Source: Nonomuraea angiospora (GTDB lineage: Bacteria > Actinomycetota > Actinomycetes > Streptosporangiales > Streptosporangiaceae). Taken from it: DNA of 64,000 nucleotides. Numbering within the stretch: position 1 is the stretch's first letter; each line of letters begins with the position of its first letter. The notes beneath the pieces were generated by a model. That model had not been told where the DNA came from. It saw nothing but the letters and a program-made list of their open reading frames with translations, and ran no database searches. Of the stretch, positions 17,962-27,938 are shown piece by piece. The DNA is taken from contig NZ_JADBEK010000001.1 in assembly GCF_014873145.1 (NCBI RefSeq), positions 11,408,001 to 11,472,000 of the forward strand, given 5' to 3'. Both the position numbers and the translations under genes were made by a program.

Positions 17962-19389
17962 ATGAAGCGCCTGAGCAACATCATCGACGGCACCCCGGTC
18001 GAAGCCGCGGACCCGGAACTCCGCAGCGTCGTCAACCCGGCCACCGAACAGGTCGTCGCACTGATTCCGGCCGGATCGGCCGCCGACGCCGCGGCGGCGG
18101 TGGAGTCGGCGCAGGCCGCGCACGCGGGCTGGGCGAGGCTCGACCTCGAGGACCGCCTCGGCCGGCTGAGCCGCACCGCCGACCTCCTCGAACGGCATGT
18201 GCGCGAGCTGGCGGAACTCGAGAACCGGGAGATGGGCAAGCCTGTCCCGCTCGCCGAGCAGTTCATCGCGGGCGGAATCGCCTCGTTCCGGCTCGGCATC
18301 GAGCGGGCGCGGTCCTATCCGTTCGTCGCCGACGTCACAGCTCCGGGCGAGTCCGGACGGACAGTGGTCATCCGTGAGCCGCTGGGCGTGCTGGCACTCA
18401 TCGTGCCCTGGAACTTCACGGTGACCTCGATCCTGGGAGCCCTCGGCCCCCTGCTCGCCGCCGGCAACACAGTGGTGATCAAGCCCTCGGAGAAGGCGCC
18501 GCTGTCCGCGGCCCGGCTCGTCGAGCTGTGCGACCTTCCGGCAGGCGTGGTGAACCTTCTCCTGGGCGACGCGCGCGCCGGCAAGCCCTTGGCCGAGCAC
18601 GAGGCGGTCAAGCTGGTGCACTTCACCGGGTCTGTCGAGGCGGGCCGCAGCGTCGCCGTCGCCGCGGCCAAGCGCCTTCAGCGAACGATCCTGGAACTGG
18701 GAGGGAACGACCCCGTCCTCGTCGACGCCGACGTCGACGTGGCCGCCACCGCCAAGGCGGTCGCGACGTCGACGTTCCTCAACAGCGGACAGATCTGCAC
18801 GTCGTCGGAGCGGATCTACGTGCACCGCGCGGTCGCGGACGAGTTCATCGCCGCCCTCGTGGCCGAAGCCGAAGGCTGGACGATGAGCGACGACCCCTAC
18901 TCCCCGGGCCTGGGACCACTGGTCGACGACACCCAGAGGAGGATCGTGCACGACCACGTCCACGAAGCCGTCGACCGCGGGGCGACGCTGCTCTGCGGTG
19001 GCGGGCGACCAGACCGGCCCGGATACTTCTACCCCGCGACGGTGCTGACCGAGGTCACCTCGGACATGCGCATCATGAAAGAGGAGACCTTCGGGCCGGT
19101 CGCCCCCGTCACCGTGGTCGACTCCTTCGCCGAAGCCATCGACCTGGCCAACACCACAAGCTTCGGACTCGCGGCGACGGTCTATTCCTCGACCCCCGAG
19201 AACCTGCGGCGCTGCAGGGAGATCAACGCCGCTCTCGTGTGGATCAACGAGTGGCAACACGGTGGCGTCAACATGGTCCACGAGCCGTGGGGGGTCAGCG
19301 GGATGGGTGCGACCGGGGCAGCGGCGTCGTTCGACGCCGCCACCCGCCCGGTGTCGATGCTCTACTCGCCGTCCACGAACCACGGGTAG
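17962..19389 (+). CDS. NAD(P)-dependent aldehyde dehydrogenase
   Basis: 475-residue aldehyde dehydrogenase. The catalytic Cys is in NSGQICTSSE and the general base Glu in ILELGGND. PWNFTVTSILGALGP and the late EETFGPVAPV and GVSGMGATG blocks are conserved. Betaine-aldehyde or gamma-aminobutyraldehyde types are the closest by pattern. The second would fit the agmatinase at the far side of the locus (agmatine to putrescine to aminobutyraldehyde), but no putrescine-converting enzyme is in the window. It is the last gene of the rightward cluster, 30 bases after the GMC gene. Confidence 0.92.
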   Translation: MKRLSNIIDGTPVEAADPELRSVVNPATEQVVALIPAGSAADAAAAVESAQAAHAGWARLDLEDRLGRLSRTADLLERHVRELAELENREMGKPVPLAEQFIAGGIASFRLGIERARSYPFVADVTAPGESGRTVVIREPLGVLALIVPWNFTVTSILGALGPLLAAGNTVVIKPSEKAPLSAARLVELCDLPAGVVNLLLGDARAGKPLAEHEAVKLVHFTGSVEAGRSVAVAAAKRLQRTILELGGNDPVLVDADVDVAATAKAVATSTFLNSGQICTSSERIYVHRAVADEFIAALVAEAEGWTMSDDPYSPGLGPLVDDTQRRIVHDHVHEAVDRGATLLCGGGRPDRPGYFYPATVLTEVTSDMRIMKEETFGPVAPVTVVDSFAEAIDLANTTSFGLAATVYSSTPENLRRCREINAALVWINEWQHGGVNMVHEPWGVSGMGATGAAASFDAATRPVSMLYSPSTNHG

Positions 19390-19458
19390 TACGGGGCCGT
19401 GCTCCCGGCGGGGGTCGCGCCGGTCGTGGCGGCCTGAGCAAGGGCCCACTCCGGAGAG

Positions 19459-19489
19459 CCGGATATGAGTAGGGGCTACTCATGTCCGG
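19459..19489 (+). terminator. Hairpin after the catabolic cluster
   Basis: CCGGATATGAGTAG (19459-19472) pairs with CTACTCATGTCCGG (19476-19489) across a three-base loop with one G-U pair. It lies 70 bases after the aldehyde dehydrogenase stop. Confidence 0.6.
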
Positions 19490-19573
19490 CGGTGGGCCGC
19501 GGGACAGGATGCGATCACGGGGCTGGGAGTGCCCGCCCGCGATCCGTTCCTTGATCTCTCCCGGGGGAAGAAC

Positions 19574-20275
19574 ATGCTCACACGTTCCGGCAGGCTCGCG
19601 GCGATGACCGCGTCGGGATGCCTGGCGATGTCGGTGCTCGGGGTTACGGGGGCCGGCGCCGAGACCGCGTTCGCCCCTGACACCTGCGCCAGCGGGTACG
19701 TCTGGCGCGGCGCGCGGTCCAGCGACCACGTCTGCGTGGACCCGGCCGTACGCGACCGGACGCGGTCGGAGAACGCCTCCGGGGTCTGGCACGCGTGCAC
19801 GACCGGGTTCGTCTGGCGGGAGGCGTACACCGGTGACTACCGGTGCGTGGTCCCCAGCTCCCGCTCCCAGGCGCGGCAGGACAACGGCAGCGCGGCCCGC
19901 AGGCTCGCCTGGGTCGTCATGATGAAGCGCAACCACGCCGGTAACGGGCCCTCGTGCGACGGTGAAACCTGCTCCACCACCAACGAGGGGCCGTACCAGA
20001 CCGTGGGCGTCCGCGGCTATTACCTGACGCCGGGCACCCAGGTCGCCGTCCAGGTCAGGCGCGCCTCGGATGACCGGGTGCTGTGGCAGGGCCGGGCCAC
20101 GGCGCAGTCGGGCGGTAACGGACCGGCGGGCAGCTACTCGGTCGACACGGGGCGGGTCCTGTGCGGTGGCAGCTCGTTCGCGGCGCCGCTCACCGCGTAC
20201 GTGGTGGTGCGCGGCGACGGCGGGCAGTGGTCGCCGCGCGTGCCGATCGCCTGGCGGTCCTGCGGACTGGTGTGA
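19574..20275 (+). CDS. Secreted protein with two C-x-GxVWR repeats
   Basis: Exported protein of about 233 residues from ATG 19574, preceded by GGGGGAAG. A signal peptide with charged start and a core ending in TGAGAETAFA is clear. Two tandem Cys-bounded repeats follow, CASGYVWRGARSSDHVC and CTTGFVWREAYTGDYRC, a pattern common in uncharacterised actinomycete secreted proteins. The C-terminal half is a beta-rich domain with further Cys residues that would form disulfides outside the cell. Function unknown. The frame opens upstream at 19529, but the downstream ATG gives the signal peptide. Confidence 0.8.
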   Translation: MLTRSGRLAAMTASGCLAMSVLGVTGAGAETAFAPDTCASGYVWRGARSSDHVCVDPAVRDRTRSENASGVWHACTTGFVWREAYTGDYRCVVPSSRSQARQDNGSAARRLAWVVMMKRNHAGNGPSCDGETCSTTNEGPYQTVGVRGYYLTPGTQVAVQVRRASDDRVLWQGRATAQSGGNGPAGSYSVDTGRVLCGGSSFAAPLTAYVVVRGDGGQWSPRVPIAWRSCGLV

Positions 20276-22471
20276 TCAGCGTGCCGGGGGCTCCGGCCGG
20301 GGCCCGGTGAGGATCCTCGCGTTGAGCACCGTGGTGACCTTGAGGGCCCATTCGCTGCCGTAGCGCAGCCCGTTGTCGTCCGTCCAGGCGATCACCGGCC
20401 GGCCCTGGCCGTCCAGGGTCATGGCCAGGCCGGCGCCGGGGCCGTACCGGATCCTGCCCACGGCGGCGCTCTCGCACCGGCCGTCCGAGCAGGCGGCCAG
20501 CATGATCCGGTGGGCGGCGAGGTCCTGGTAGGCCACCAGCGTCCGCCCGGCCGCGTCTGTAACCACTGCGGGAAGCGTGCTGTGGGACGGGCCCGCCAGC
20601 GCGACCGGGTCGATCCGGGCGCAGCCACGGTCACGGCAGTCGAGCAGGCTGACCGAGCCGTCCCGCATGTCGCGGTGGACGATGACCGGGCGACCGTCGG
20701 CACGCATGGCCATGGACACACCCCCGCGCACGCGGCTCTCGTACGAAGGTTCCGTGTCCCGGCCGTCCCGGGCCGTCGTCACGCGCGGCGTCGTGCAGTC
20801 CGCGTCGGCGCAGGTGATCACGGACAGGGCGCCGTTCCTGGAGTTGAGCCGCGCGGCCACGGGACGGTCGTCCGCGCCGACCGCCACCGCCAGGCTGCGA
20901 TAACCGCTGTCATCGAAGCGCGACTCCAGTTCGGCGGCCATCTTCCGCTCGGGCCGGGAACAGGCCGGATCGTCGCAGAACGTGAACAGGACCGTCTCCG
21001 ACCCGGGCTCGGACGGAGGCCGGCCCGCCGGCCTCTCGTTCCGGCGTGTCTCCACGACGACCAGGCCGCCGTCCGGGCGTACGGCGAGGGCCACGGAGCT
21101 GCCTTCCGGGTAAAAGGTGGGCTCGGACAGCGGCTTGCCGCCCGCCGGGGGCACGCACCCTTTGCCGTCGCAGATCAGCAGGCCGAGCCGGACGGCGTTC
21201 CCCAGGCGGCCCCGAACCTGGGGGTCCGCGTTCCAGGCGGTCAGGACCAGGCGGCCGTCGGCCAGCCGGGCGCTGGCACCGACGGGTCCCGTCTTGGTGC
21301 GCTCCTGCCTGGCCCACGCGAACGAGGTGTCCCGGCAGGCGGCGTCCACGCAGGTGAGCAGCCTGGTCGAGCTGTACACGCTGTCCATGACCATGGTCAG
21401 CGGCAGGTCCGTGCCGGGGTACACGGCACGCAGGTCGACGGCGGACAGCGAGGGACCGCCGGTGCCGCCCGAGCCCCTTGACCTGAGTGTCCATCCCTCG
21501 GTCACGTTCGTCTCGGAGACCTCCACCCAGCCGAGCGGGTTGGTCAGGGCGACGCCGCCGTACAGCAGACCCGGCAGCGCCAGCGCCGCGACCACCCGGA
21601 CGGGCCTGGCGGAAACGGGCGGTCCGTCGGGGAGCAGGCGCAGGACCTCCTCGGACACCCTCTTCTCCCCGCTCTCGTACGGCAGGAACAAGAACATCCT
21701 GGCCAGCACGACCCCCTGGAAGGCAGTGGCCAGCACGCCCACCAGGCCGTACCCCACACCTGTGACGGCCGCCGCGATCGAGTCGGGCAACAGCGGCATG
21801 AGCCGGACCAGCCCCTGCCAGGCCAGCGCGGGCACCCCCAGCACGCCCACGAGTAGCGCGACCCCGGCGTGCGCCAGCCGATCGCCGGCCAGGCGGTAGC
21901 CGCGGCCGAGCGCCCGCCATCCCGAACGCCCTTCCAGGATCACGGCCGGCACGGCCAGCAGGAACGGCGCCGCGAGCACCGCGAGCCCCACCATGACGAA
22001 GATCGACAGCCAGGACTGAGCGGTCGCCCACGCCACGCCGAGCCCGGCGGCCACGATCGCCGCCCATCCGAGCAGCATGATCGCACCGGCCGCGAGCATG
22101 GCGGGCGCGCGCCGCAGCGCGGTCCGCAGCGCGGCGGACGGCGACACGGAGCGGTCGAGCATCAGCCCCGCCGCCATCAGCACAGTCGCGGGCAGCACCA
22201 CGGCGTGCGCGAGCATCGAGACGACCCCCATCGCGACCGTCCAGCCCACCAACGGTCCAGGGAGCGCGGACAGCAGTGCGAACTGCCCGTTGACCAGGCC
22301 GCCCGCATCCCCGACCAGCGGCATGGCCGCCAGGTACACCACGATGGCCGCCGGTAACGACGCGATGAGGGCGGGCCCCGCCAGGCGGGCCAGGTGCCGT
22401 CCCGTCCACCGGGCGCTCTGCAACAGGACACTGGTGCGCCATATATGACCGACGTTGTCGGGGATTGTCAT
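20276..22471 (-). CDS. Polytopic membrane protein with extracellular repeat domain
   Basis: 731 residues. Roughly the first 320 hold six or more transmembrane segments with the look of glycerophosphodiesterase-type or YihY-like membrane domains. The rest is a repetitive domain in which LLTCVDAACRD, LLICDGKGC, VITCADADC, LLDCRDRGC and LAACSDGRC alternate with GRPVIVHRD-type strands. That is a propeller-like array of CxDxxC units. Each unit has a short Cys pair, consistent with an extracytoplasmic, disulfide-stabilised sensor or adhesion domain. Function unknown. It is convergent with the preceding secreted-protein gene: the two stops abut at 20275/20276. Confidence 0.75.
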   Translation of the reverse strand: MTIPDNVGHIWRTSVLLQSARWTGRHLARLAGPALIASLPAAIVVYLAAMPLVGDAGGLVNGQFALLSALPGPLVGWTVAMGVVSMLAHAVVLPATVLMAAGLMLDRSVSPSAALRTALRRAPAMLAAGAIMLLGWAAIVAAGLGVAWATAQSWLSIFVMVGLAVLAAPFLLAVPAVILEGRSGWRALGRGYRLAGDRLAHAGVALLVGVLGVPALAWQGLVRLMPLLPDSIAAAVTGVGYGLVGVLATAFQGVVLARMFLFLPYESGEKRVSEEVLRLLPDGPPVSARPVRVVAALALPGLLYGGVALTNPLGWVEVSETNVTEGWTLRSRGSGGTGGPSLSAVDLRAVYPGTDLPLTMVMDSVYSSTRLLTCVDAACRDTSFAWARQERTKTGPVGASARLADGRLVLTAWNADPQVRGRLGNAVRLGLLICDGKGCVPPAGGKPLSEPTFYPEGSSVALAVRPDGGLVVVETRRNERPAGRPPSEPGSETVLFTFCDDPACSRPERKMAAELESRFDDSGYRSLAVAVGADDRPVAARLNSRNGALSVITCADADCTTPRVTTARDGRDTEPSYESRVRGGVSMAMRADGRPVIVHRDMRDGSVSLLDCRDRGCARIDPVALAGPSHSTLPAVVTDAAGRTLVAYQDLAAHRIMLAACSDGRCESAAVGRIRYGPGAGLAMTLDGQGRPVIAWTDDNGLRYGSEWALKVTTVLNARILTGPRPEPPAR

Positions 22472-22516
22472 CCTGGAGATTCTGCCACGGAGATCTTCGC
22501 CCGGCTGCGGGGCGCG

Positions 22517-23086
22517 TTATGCGATGCGGGCAAGGCCGCGCATGTGGATCGGGTACGCCGGAGGCAGCCCCTTGGCGTACCGCTCGAGTTCGTCGAGGGC
22601 GGTCTCGGCGAGGCGATGGACCTCCGTGCCCATGGCGCCGGCGATGTGCGGCGTGAGCTGCACGTTGGGCAGCCCGAACAGCGGTGAGTCGACCGGCAGC
22701 GGTTCGGGGTCGGTGACGTCGAGGATCGCGCTGAGCCGCCCGCTCACGCATTCGGCGGTGAGCGCGCCGGTGTCGATCAGGCTGCCTCGGGCGGTGTTGA
22801 TGACCGTGGCGTGGTCGGGAAGCAGCGCGAGGCGGTCGGCGTTCAGCAGGTTCCGGGTCTCGGGCAGCGACGGCGCGTGCAGGGTCACGATGTCGCTGCG
22901 GCGCAGCAGGTCGGGCAGCGGAACGAGGGCCGTGCCGAGGGCCTGGGCGTCCGCCTCGGTGGCGTAGGGGTCGCTCGCGAGCACGGTGAGGTCGAAGGAC
23001 CGCAGCAGGTGTGCCACCCGCCGGCCGGTGTGCGACAGGCCGACGATGCCGACGACGCGACCGTAGCTGGACCGACCACCCCCCAC
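22517..23086 (-). pseudogene. D-2-hydroxyacid dehydrogenase, N-terminal half missing
   Basis: 189-residue open frame equal to the NAD-binding and C-terminal part of a D-isomer-specific 2-hydroxyacid dehydrogenase. The Rossmann motif VVGIVGLSHTGRRVAH and the catalytic residues are present (Arg in NTARGSL, Glu in VTDPEPLP, His in LTPHIAG). The first ~130 residues of the family, which carry the substrate-binding domain, are absent. The break at about 23070 coincides with the break in the divergent gene at 23226. A truncated gene is the best call; an expressed fragment could fold but not bind substrate normally. Confidence 0.75.
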
Positions 23087-23225
23087 AACTGCTTGGCTGC
23101 GACGCAGGTCAGAGACGGGTTCGTTGTTTTTTCCGCGATTGCTACCGGGACCCCGATCAAGTCGGGCGTGTCCCGCCCGCCAACGCTTCCATCCAGCACT
23201 TCTCTTGGAGGTCGTGCGGGTCTGG

Positions 23226-26200
23226 CCTTACGGTTCGACCAAGGGTGGCCGGCACCACCTATCCGGTACGGGTGGCGGCGGCGGTCACGCTGCCGGTGAA
23301 CGCCGATGTGGAGGTGACCTCCGACAACGACGCCGACTTCCCGGGTGACCCGACGGCGGCGTACATGATGGCCGGCACCAGGACCGGCGGGTTCAAGCAC
23401 CGGGTGCATCTGAAGTTCGACACCCCGAACCTGACCGGCTCCACCGTCACCGACGCCAAGCTGTCGATGAACACCATCGACGCCCAGAGCTGCGGCGCCG
23501 CGCTCGCCAACGGCATCCAGGTCGCCCGCCTCACCGGCGCCTGGGACCCCGGCAACGTGTACTGGGCCAACAAGCCCGCCTTCACCACCGAGGACGCCTC
23601 GACCAACTTCAAGGGCGTCAGCATGGACTGCGCCACCTGGCCGGACAGCATGGAGTGGAACGTCACCGGCATCGCCCAGGACTGGGCCGCCGGTGCCGCC
23701 GACCACGGCCTGGTGCTCAAGTCCCCCGGCGAGGCCAACGTCAACAACTACCGCGTCTTCACCTCGGCGGAGAACACCGACGAGTTCGGCAGCCCGCCGA
23801 AGCTGACCCTCATCACCAGCGGGCCGGCGTCCGTGCCGACCGTTTCCGCCCCGGCGATCAGCCCGGCGCAGACCGTGAACGGCGCGACGGTGACGACCTC
23901 GCTCACCCCGCAACTCGCGGCGATCGTCGCCGACACCGCCGGCGGCAGCCTCACGGGCGAGTTCGAGGTCGAGCACGACCCGGCCGCGGCCGGGCAGGGC
24001 AGCGGCCAGATCTGGACCGGCGCCTCGCACGCGGTCACCTCCGGCGGCCAGGCCACCGTCGGCGTCCCCGCAGGGAAGCTGGCCGACGGCTGGAAGATCC
24101 GCTGGCGGGCCCGCGCGGCCAACGCCGCCGCCTCCACCACGTCGGCCTGGTCGGACTGGCAGACGGCCACCGTGGACGTGCCGAACCCCACGGTCGGTGC
24201 TTTCCAGGTCACCCCCTCCCAGATGGTGGACGGTGGCACCGTGGCCACCAGCCTGACCCCGGCCCTGCGCGCCACGGTCACCGACCCGGCCGCCCAGCCG
24301 CTGCGGGCCGAGTTCGAGGTCGAGCACGACCCGCCCGCGACCGGTCAGGGCACCGGACAGATCTGGACCGCCGCTCTCGACAACGTCGCCTCCGGCACCT
24401 AGGCGTCGGCCACCATCCCCGACGGGAAGCTGACCGACGGATGGAAGGTGCGCTGGCGCGTCCGTGCGGTGAATGCCGCCACCACGGTCGGCTCGCCGTG
24501 GTCGGACTGGCAGTCTCCGACCCGGCCGTCGGCGCGCTGCAGGTCACCCCGTCCGAGCAGGTGAACGGCACCACTGTCACACCTACGCGCACCCCGTCGC
24601 TGCTCGCCCAGGTGGTCGACCCCGCCGGTAAGCCGCTGCGGGCAGAGGCCGAGATCGAGCACGACCCGGCCGCACCCGAAGGCCAGGGCACCGGCCAGAT
24701 CTGGTCCGGCGCCGTGGACGACGTCGCCTCCGGCACCCAGGCCGGCATCACTGTCCCGGCGGACACGCTCACTGACGGGTGGAAGGTCCGCTGGCGACTG
24801 CGCGCGGTCGCCGGCGACGCCTCCTCTGCCTGGTCGGACTGGCAGCAGGTCACCGTCGACGTCATCCACCCAGGCGAGGAGCCGCTGGCGGCGACGAGCG
24901 GGCCGGTGATCCGCACCGACCAGAGCTTCAGCGTCGCCGCCTGGCTGCGGTGGAGCGACAAGGACGGCGACTACACCGTCGTCGAGCAGAAGGGTGCCCA
25001 TCAGGCGCCGTTCCGCCTCGGCAATACCGCCGACCACGGTCTGGTGCTCACCTTCACCGATGGTGACACCACTGACGCGACGTTCGAGGGCGTGCTGACC
25101 GGGGTCGAGCCGCCGGTGAACGAGTGGTTCCACCTCGCCGGTGTCTACGACGCCACGGGGAAGGTCGCGACCGTCTACCTCAACGGCAGTCCCGTGAAGT
25201 CCGCTCCCGTGAACGTGACCCCGTGGAACGCGGAAACGTCGATGACGCTGGGCACCAGCATGCTGGGCGACCTCGACGAGACGCGCGTCTACCAGCGGCC
25301 GTTGAGCGCGCAGGACGTCGCAGGGCTGCACGCGTCGGCCGGCGCCACCACCTCTGCGGTCGCGCCGGCCCGCGAGCAGACCGGCACGACCGAGGAGACC
25401 GAAGAGGGCAAGGACGGCAAGGAGGAGAAGGAGACCACGCCGGAACCGCGGACGACGGCCGGCTCCACGGTCGCCGCGGGAGAGTCCTTTCCGTACAACC
25501 GGGTGTCCACCCGGCAGTGCCAGAACCTCTGGGAAACGAAGTTCCCCAACCAGCCACAGGGCACGAAGAGCCACGTGATGGAGTACTGGCGGGTGCACAC
25601 CTACTGCACCAGCCGTCACCACCATTGGCAGATCTACTCCGACAGCAAGAAAACGAAGGTCGGCGCCGTCATCATCTCCGCGACTGCGGTGATGAAGGCC
25701 TACGTCGGCGGCTGGAAGACCAACGGGGAACATGCGCGGGAAGACGCGAGCAACCCCGGCACCGCCCACCATCCGAGGGACATCGACGTCTGGGTCAGGA
25801 TCGACGACGTCGTCTACACCGAGTCGAAGTTCATGGCGCCCATCATGGAGACGGACGACCATGACGTCACGCTCGAAATCAAGGCGAAGTCGAGCACCCC
25901 GAACGGCGCCACCTGCAACCTGACGAACAGCAAGGTTAAGGACGGGGCTGGCCGGCCCGTCAGTACGATCACCAAGGACGCCGAGGACTGGAAGGCAGAC
26001 TCTCAGGTCACGGGGAAGGACGAATACTGGTTCACCTTCCGCAGCACGGCCACCAAGGACAAGTCGGATGTGGAGAAGGAGGCATATCACGGCATCTCCT
26101 ACTGCACCATCCGGCCATACATCAGCATCGAGGACAAGGGCTGGCTTCCCGACATCAGGAACACGGTCTACTCCTGGATCGGTCTGCACGCCCCGACGGT

Positions 26201-26825
26201 CCCGATGTGGGACAGGCCCAGGGACGCCACGGAGGCGACGGACAACGCTCCCACCCTCCGCTGCGACCTGTCCGACAACTACACGGCCTACTACGGAGGC
26301 TGCATCTTCAACAAGGTCAGCAGGATCTACCGGATGTCCCGGGTGGATCCGCCGGGCGCGAAAGCCGTCTCGCTCGTGGCCGAGCACCTCTGGCACACGC
26401 GCGAACTGCCCGACCAGACCGTCCCGGACGAGACCACGACGGACTCCCCACGCAAGCCGATCACCGGCAAGAAGTTCCCTGGGCACTGGCCTGGCACGGC
26501 CCTGCACAATGTGGACAAGAAAGCCAAGACGGCCGACGGCGTGTACGTGAGGGGCCGCAACAAGACCATGAAGACCAAAATCTGCAACCTCGACTACACC
26601 GCCGCCGAAAGGGCGGGCAAGGAATGTGACGAGTATCCGTTCAACAACACCAAGGAGGGGCCGGGATATCGTGCGGACGACCACGATCCCCACTCGCAGA
26701 GCTGGAACTTCTCCATCAGGCCCGTGCTGATCGAGCACAACAAGAACGCCGGAAACCATAAACAGCTCTTCGAAGTCCAGAACCGCGTCTTCCACAAGGA
26801 CGCCTTCTGGGTGAGCGTGATCTGA
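23226..26825 (+). pseudogene. Secreted DNRLRE/LamG repeat protein with NucA/NucB-like nuclease tail (decayed)
   Basis: Remnant of a large secreted protein. It starts abruptly at about 23226 with no start codon or signal peptide. A DNRLRE-type beta domain comes first. Three roughly 95-residue Fn3-like repeats follow, each with EVEHDP or EIEHDP then GQIW and WSDWQ. Next are a LamG jelly-roll (24900-25330), an acidic linker and a C-terminal domain ending CDEYPFNNTKEG, the NucA/NucB deoxyribonuclease pattern. A TAG stop interrupts at 24400-24402, and a small deletion near 24515 changes frame, so three ORF segments remain. Overall the architecture is that of a polymorphic toxin. The nuclease segment itself is intact and in one frame with the LamG domain. 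Confidence 0.72.
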
Positions 26826-26834
26826 GATAGCCCG

Positions 26835-26876
26835 TCTGGTGTGCCGCTCCCCGCGACCGGGGAGCGGCACACCAGA
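26835..26876 (+). terminator. Perfect 18-bp stem-loop after the nuclease gene
   Basis: TCTGGTGTGCCGCTCCCC pairs perfectly with the sequence at 26859-26876 across the loop GCGACC, ten bases after the stop. It fixes the 3' end of the toxin transcript and rules out starting the next gene at 26841, which would lie inside the stem. Confidence 0.8.
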
Positions 26877-26885
26877 TTCGATCGG

Positions 26886-27494
26886 ATGGACATGCCGAAC
26901 CCCACCCACCTGTACGACCTGCTCGAGTCCCGCTGGGAGAACATCGCGGACGGCTTCGCCGCTGTCTGGGCCGAAGGACTGACGGTGGAGGAGACCGCCC
27001 GGCGGCTCGGCGCCGACCCAGCCGGCGCGACGGAGCTCACGCTGGAGGACATCGGACTTGGCTTCGAGGGTGATGAGATGCCCGGTGACGAGGATGGGAT
27101 CATCCTCGTCGGCCCCTGTGACGCCTGGACCCTGGCGGTGCAGGTCCAGTGGATGGACGTCACAGAAGAACCTCGGTTGTCGGAACTCTCACGCGACGGC
27201 GGCAGGGCCATCGCGATCGGCTGGCACGGTGATGGCGCGCACCGCGTGGAGTACGCGATCGATGGCCGGCTCACCTTTTCCGCGCCGTTGGAGGAGATCC
27301 TGGACCCGCTGCACGAGTACGCCGAGGGTCTGCGGATGCCCACCGATTGGGACGTTCCCGTGGACGTGGGATCGCCCACCGAGGAGATGATCACGACGGC
27401 CCTCACGGCCATCGGCCGGCTCACCGGCAGGGAACTCGACGAGGAGTGGCTGGAAACGCCCCACGTCCGCTACCTCATCCGCCGAACCCGATGA
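26886..27494 (+). CDS. Hypothetical protein, possible immunity protein (DUF6461-like)
   Basis: About 202 acidic residues with no signal or membrane segment, so cytoplasmic. The stretch FAAVWAEGLTVEETARRLGA followed by a beta-rich half with GWHGDGAHRVEYAIDG resembles the actinomycete DUF6461 type of small protein. That assignment is from memory of the pattern and is tentative. ATG 26886 is chosen because the earlier start lies in the terminator stem. Its place right after a toxin-like nuclease gene is where cognate immunity genes normally sit, which is the only support for an immunity role. Confidence 0.6.
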   Translation: MDMPNPTHLYDLLESRWENIADGFAAVWAEGLTVEETARRLGADPAGATELTLEDIGLGFEGDEMPGDEDGIILVGPCDAWTLAVQVQWMDVTEEPRLSELSRDGGRAIAIGWHGDGAHRVEYAIDGRLTFSAPLEEILDPLHEYAEGLRMPTDWDVPVDVGSPTEEMITTALTAIGRLTGRELDEEWLETPHVRYLIRRTR

Positions 27495-27894
27495 TCCAGC
27501 GCGATGATGGGGCGTCCTGCGGGACCGCGTCGCGAGATGATCTTGCCCAGGCGCGTAAGGCATGATGGCCAGCGCTGACGGCACGGCGGGCTGCGGTGGC
27601 GGACGGTCGCGCTGGCCCCTTCATGACGCGCATGAACCTCGCTTCAACCTTGCAGGACATGCTGTCCGCATCGGTCGCCGGCACCCTGGCCCGCGCCGCC
27701 GCGCTCTGAGAAGGCGTCCAGGGCCGACGCCCTCGAACGGGCTGGCGTCACGGTGTCCGACTGCTGGGCCGTCCCCAACGAGCCCCGGGAACTGACCATC
27801 CGACCGGAGCGCGCGCGCCCGGCGACTACTACGAAGTGCACGTCGTGGCGGGAAGACCCAAGCGGGCTGAGTTCCGTGGTTCGGCGTGCCCAAC
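27495..27894. other. No gene recognised; short remnants
   Basis: Only short frames are present: a 28-codon frame from ATG 27623 and a stretch encoding ALERAGVTVSDCWAVPNEP in another frame. They look like pieces of a broken gene I cannot identify. Confidence 0.4.
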
Positions 27895-27932
27895 GACGGG
27901 GTGACGGCGATTCGGATCGCCGTCACCCCGTC
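27895..27932 (-). terminator. Perfect 17-bp hairpin with tetraloop
   Basis: GACGGGGTGACGGCGAT (27895-27911) and its exact complement at 27916-27932 flank TCGG. It lies six bases past the stop of the leftward secreted-protein gene, so it is that gene's terminator. Confidence 0.8.
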
Positions 27933-27938
27933 GGGACG

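Noticed and set aside
16387..19449. Very long minus-strand open frame (1020 codons) opposite the GMC and aldehyde dehydrogenase genes
   Set aside because: Arg/Gly/His-rich sequence typical of antisense frames in high-GC DNA; the plus-strand genes are clear family members.
26841..26885. Earlier start for the possible immunity gene
   Set aside because: It lies inside the perfect terminator stem 26835-26876; ATG 26886 is the first sensible start.
24399..26909. 836-codon minus-strand frame across the nuclease pseudogene
   Set aside because: Composition of a shadow frame; the plus strand encodes recognisable Fn3-like, LamG and nuclease domains.
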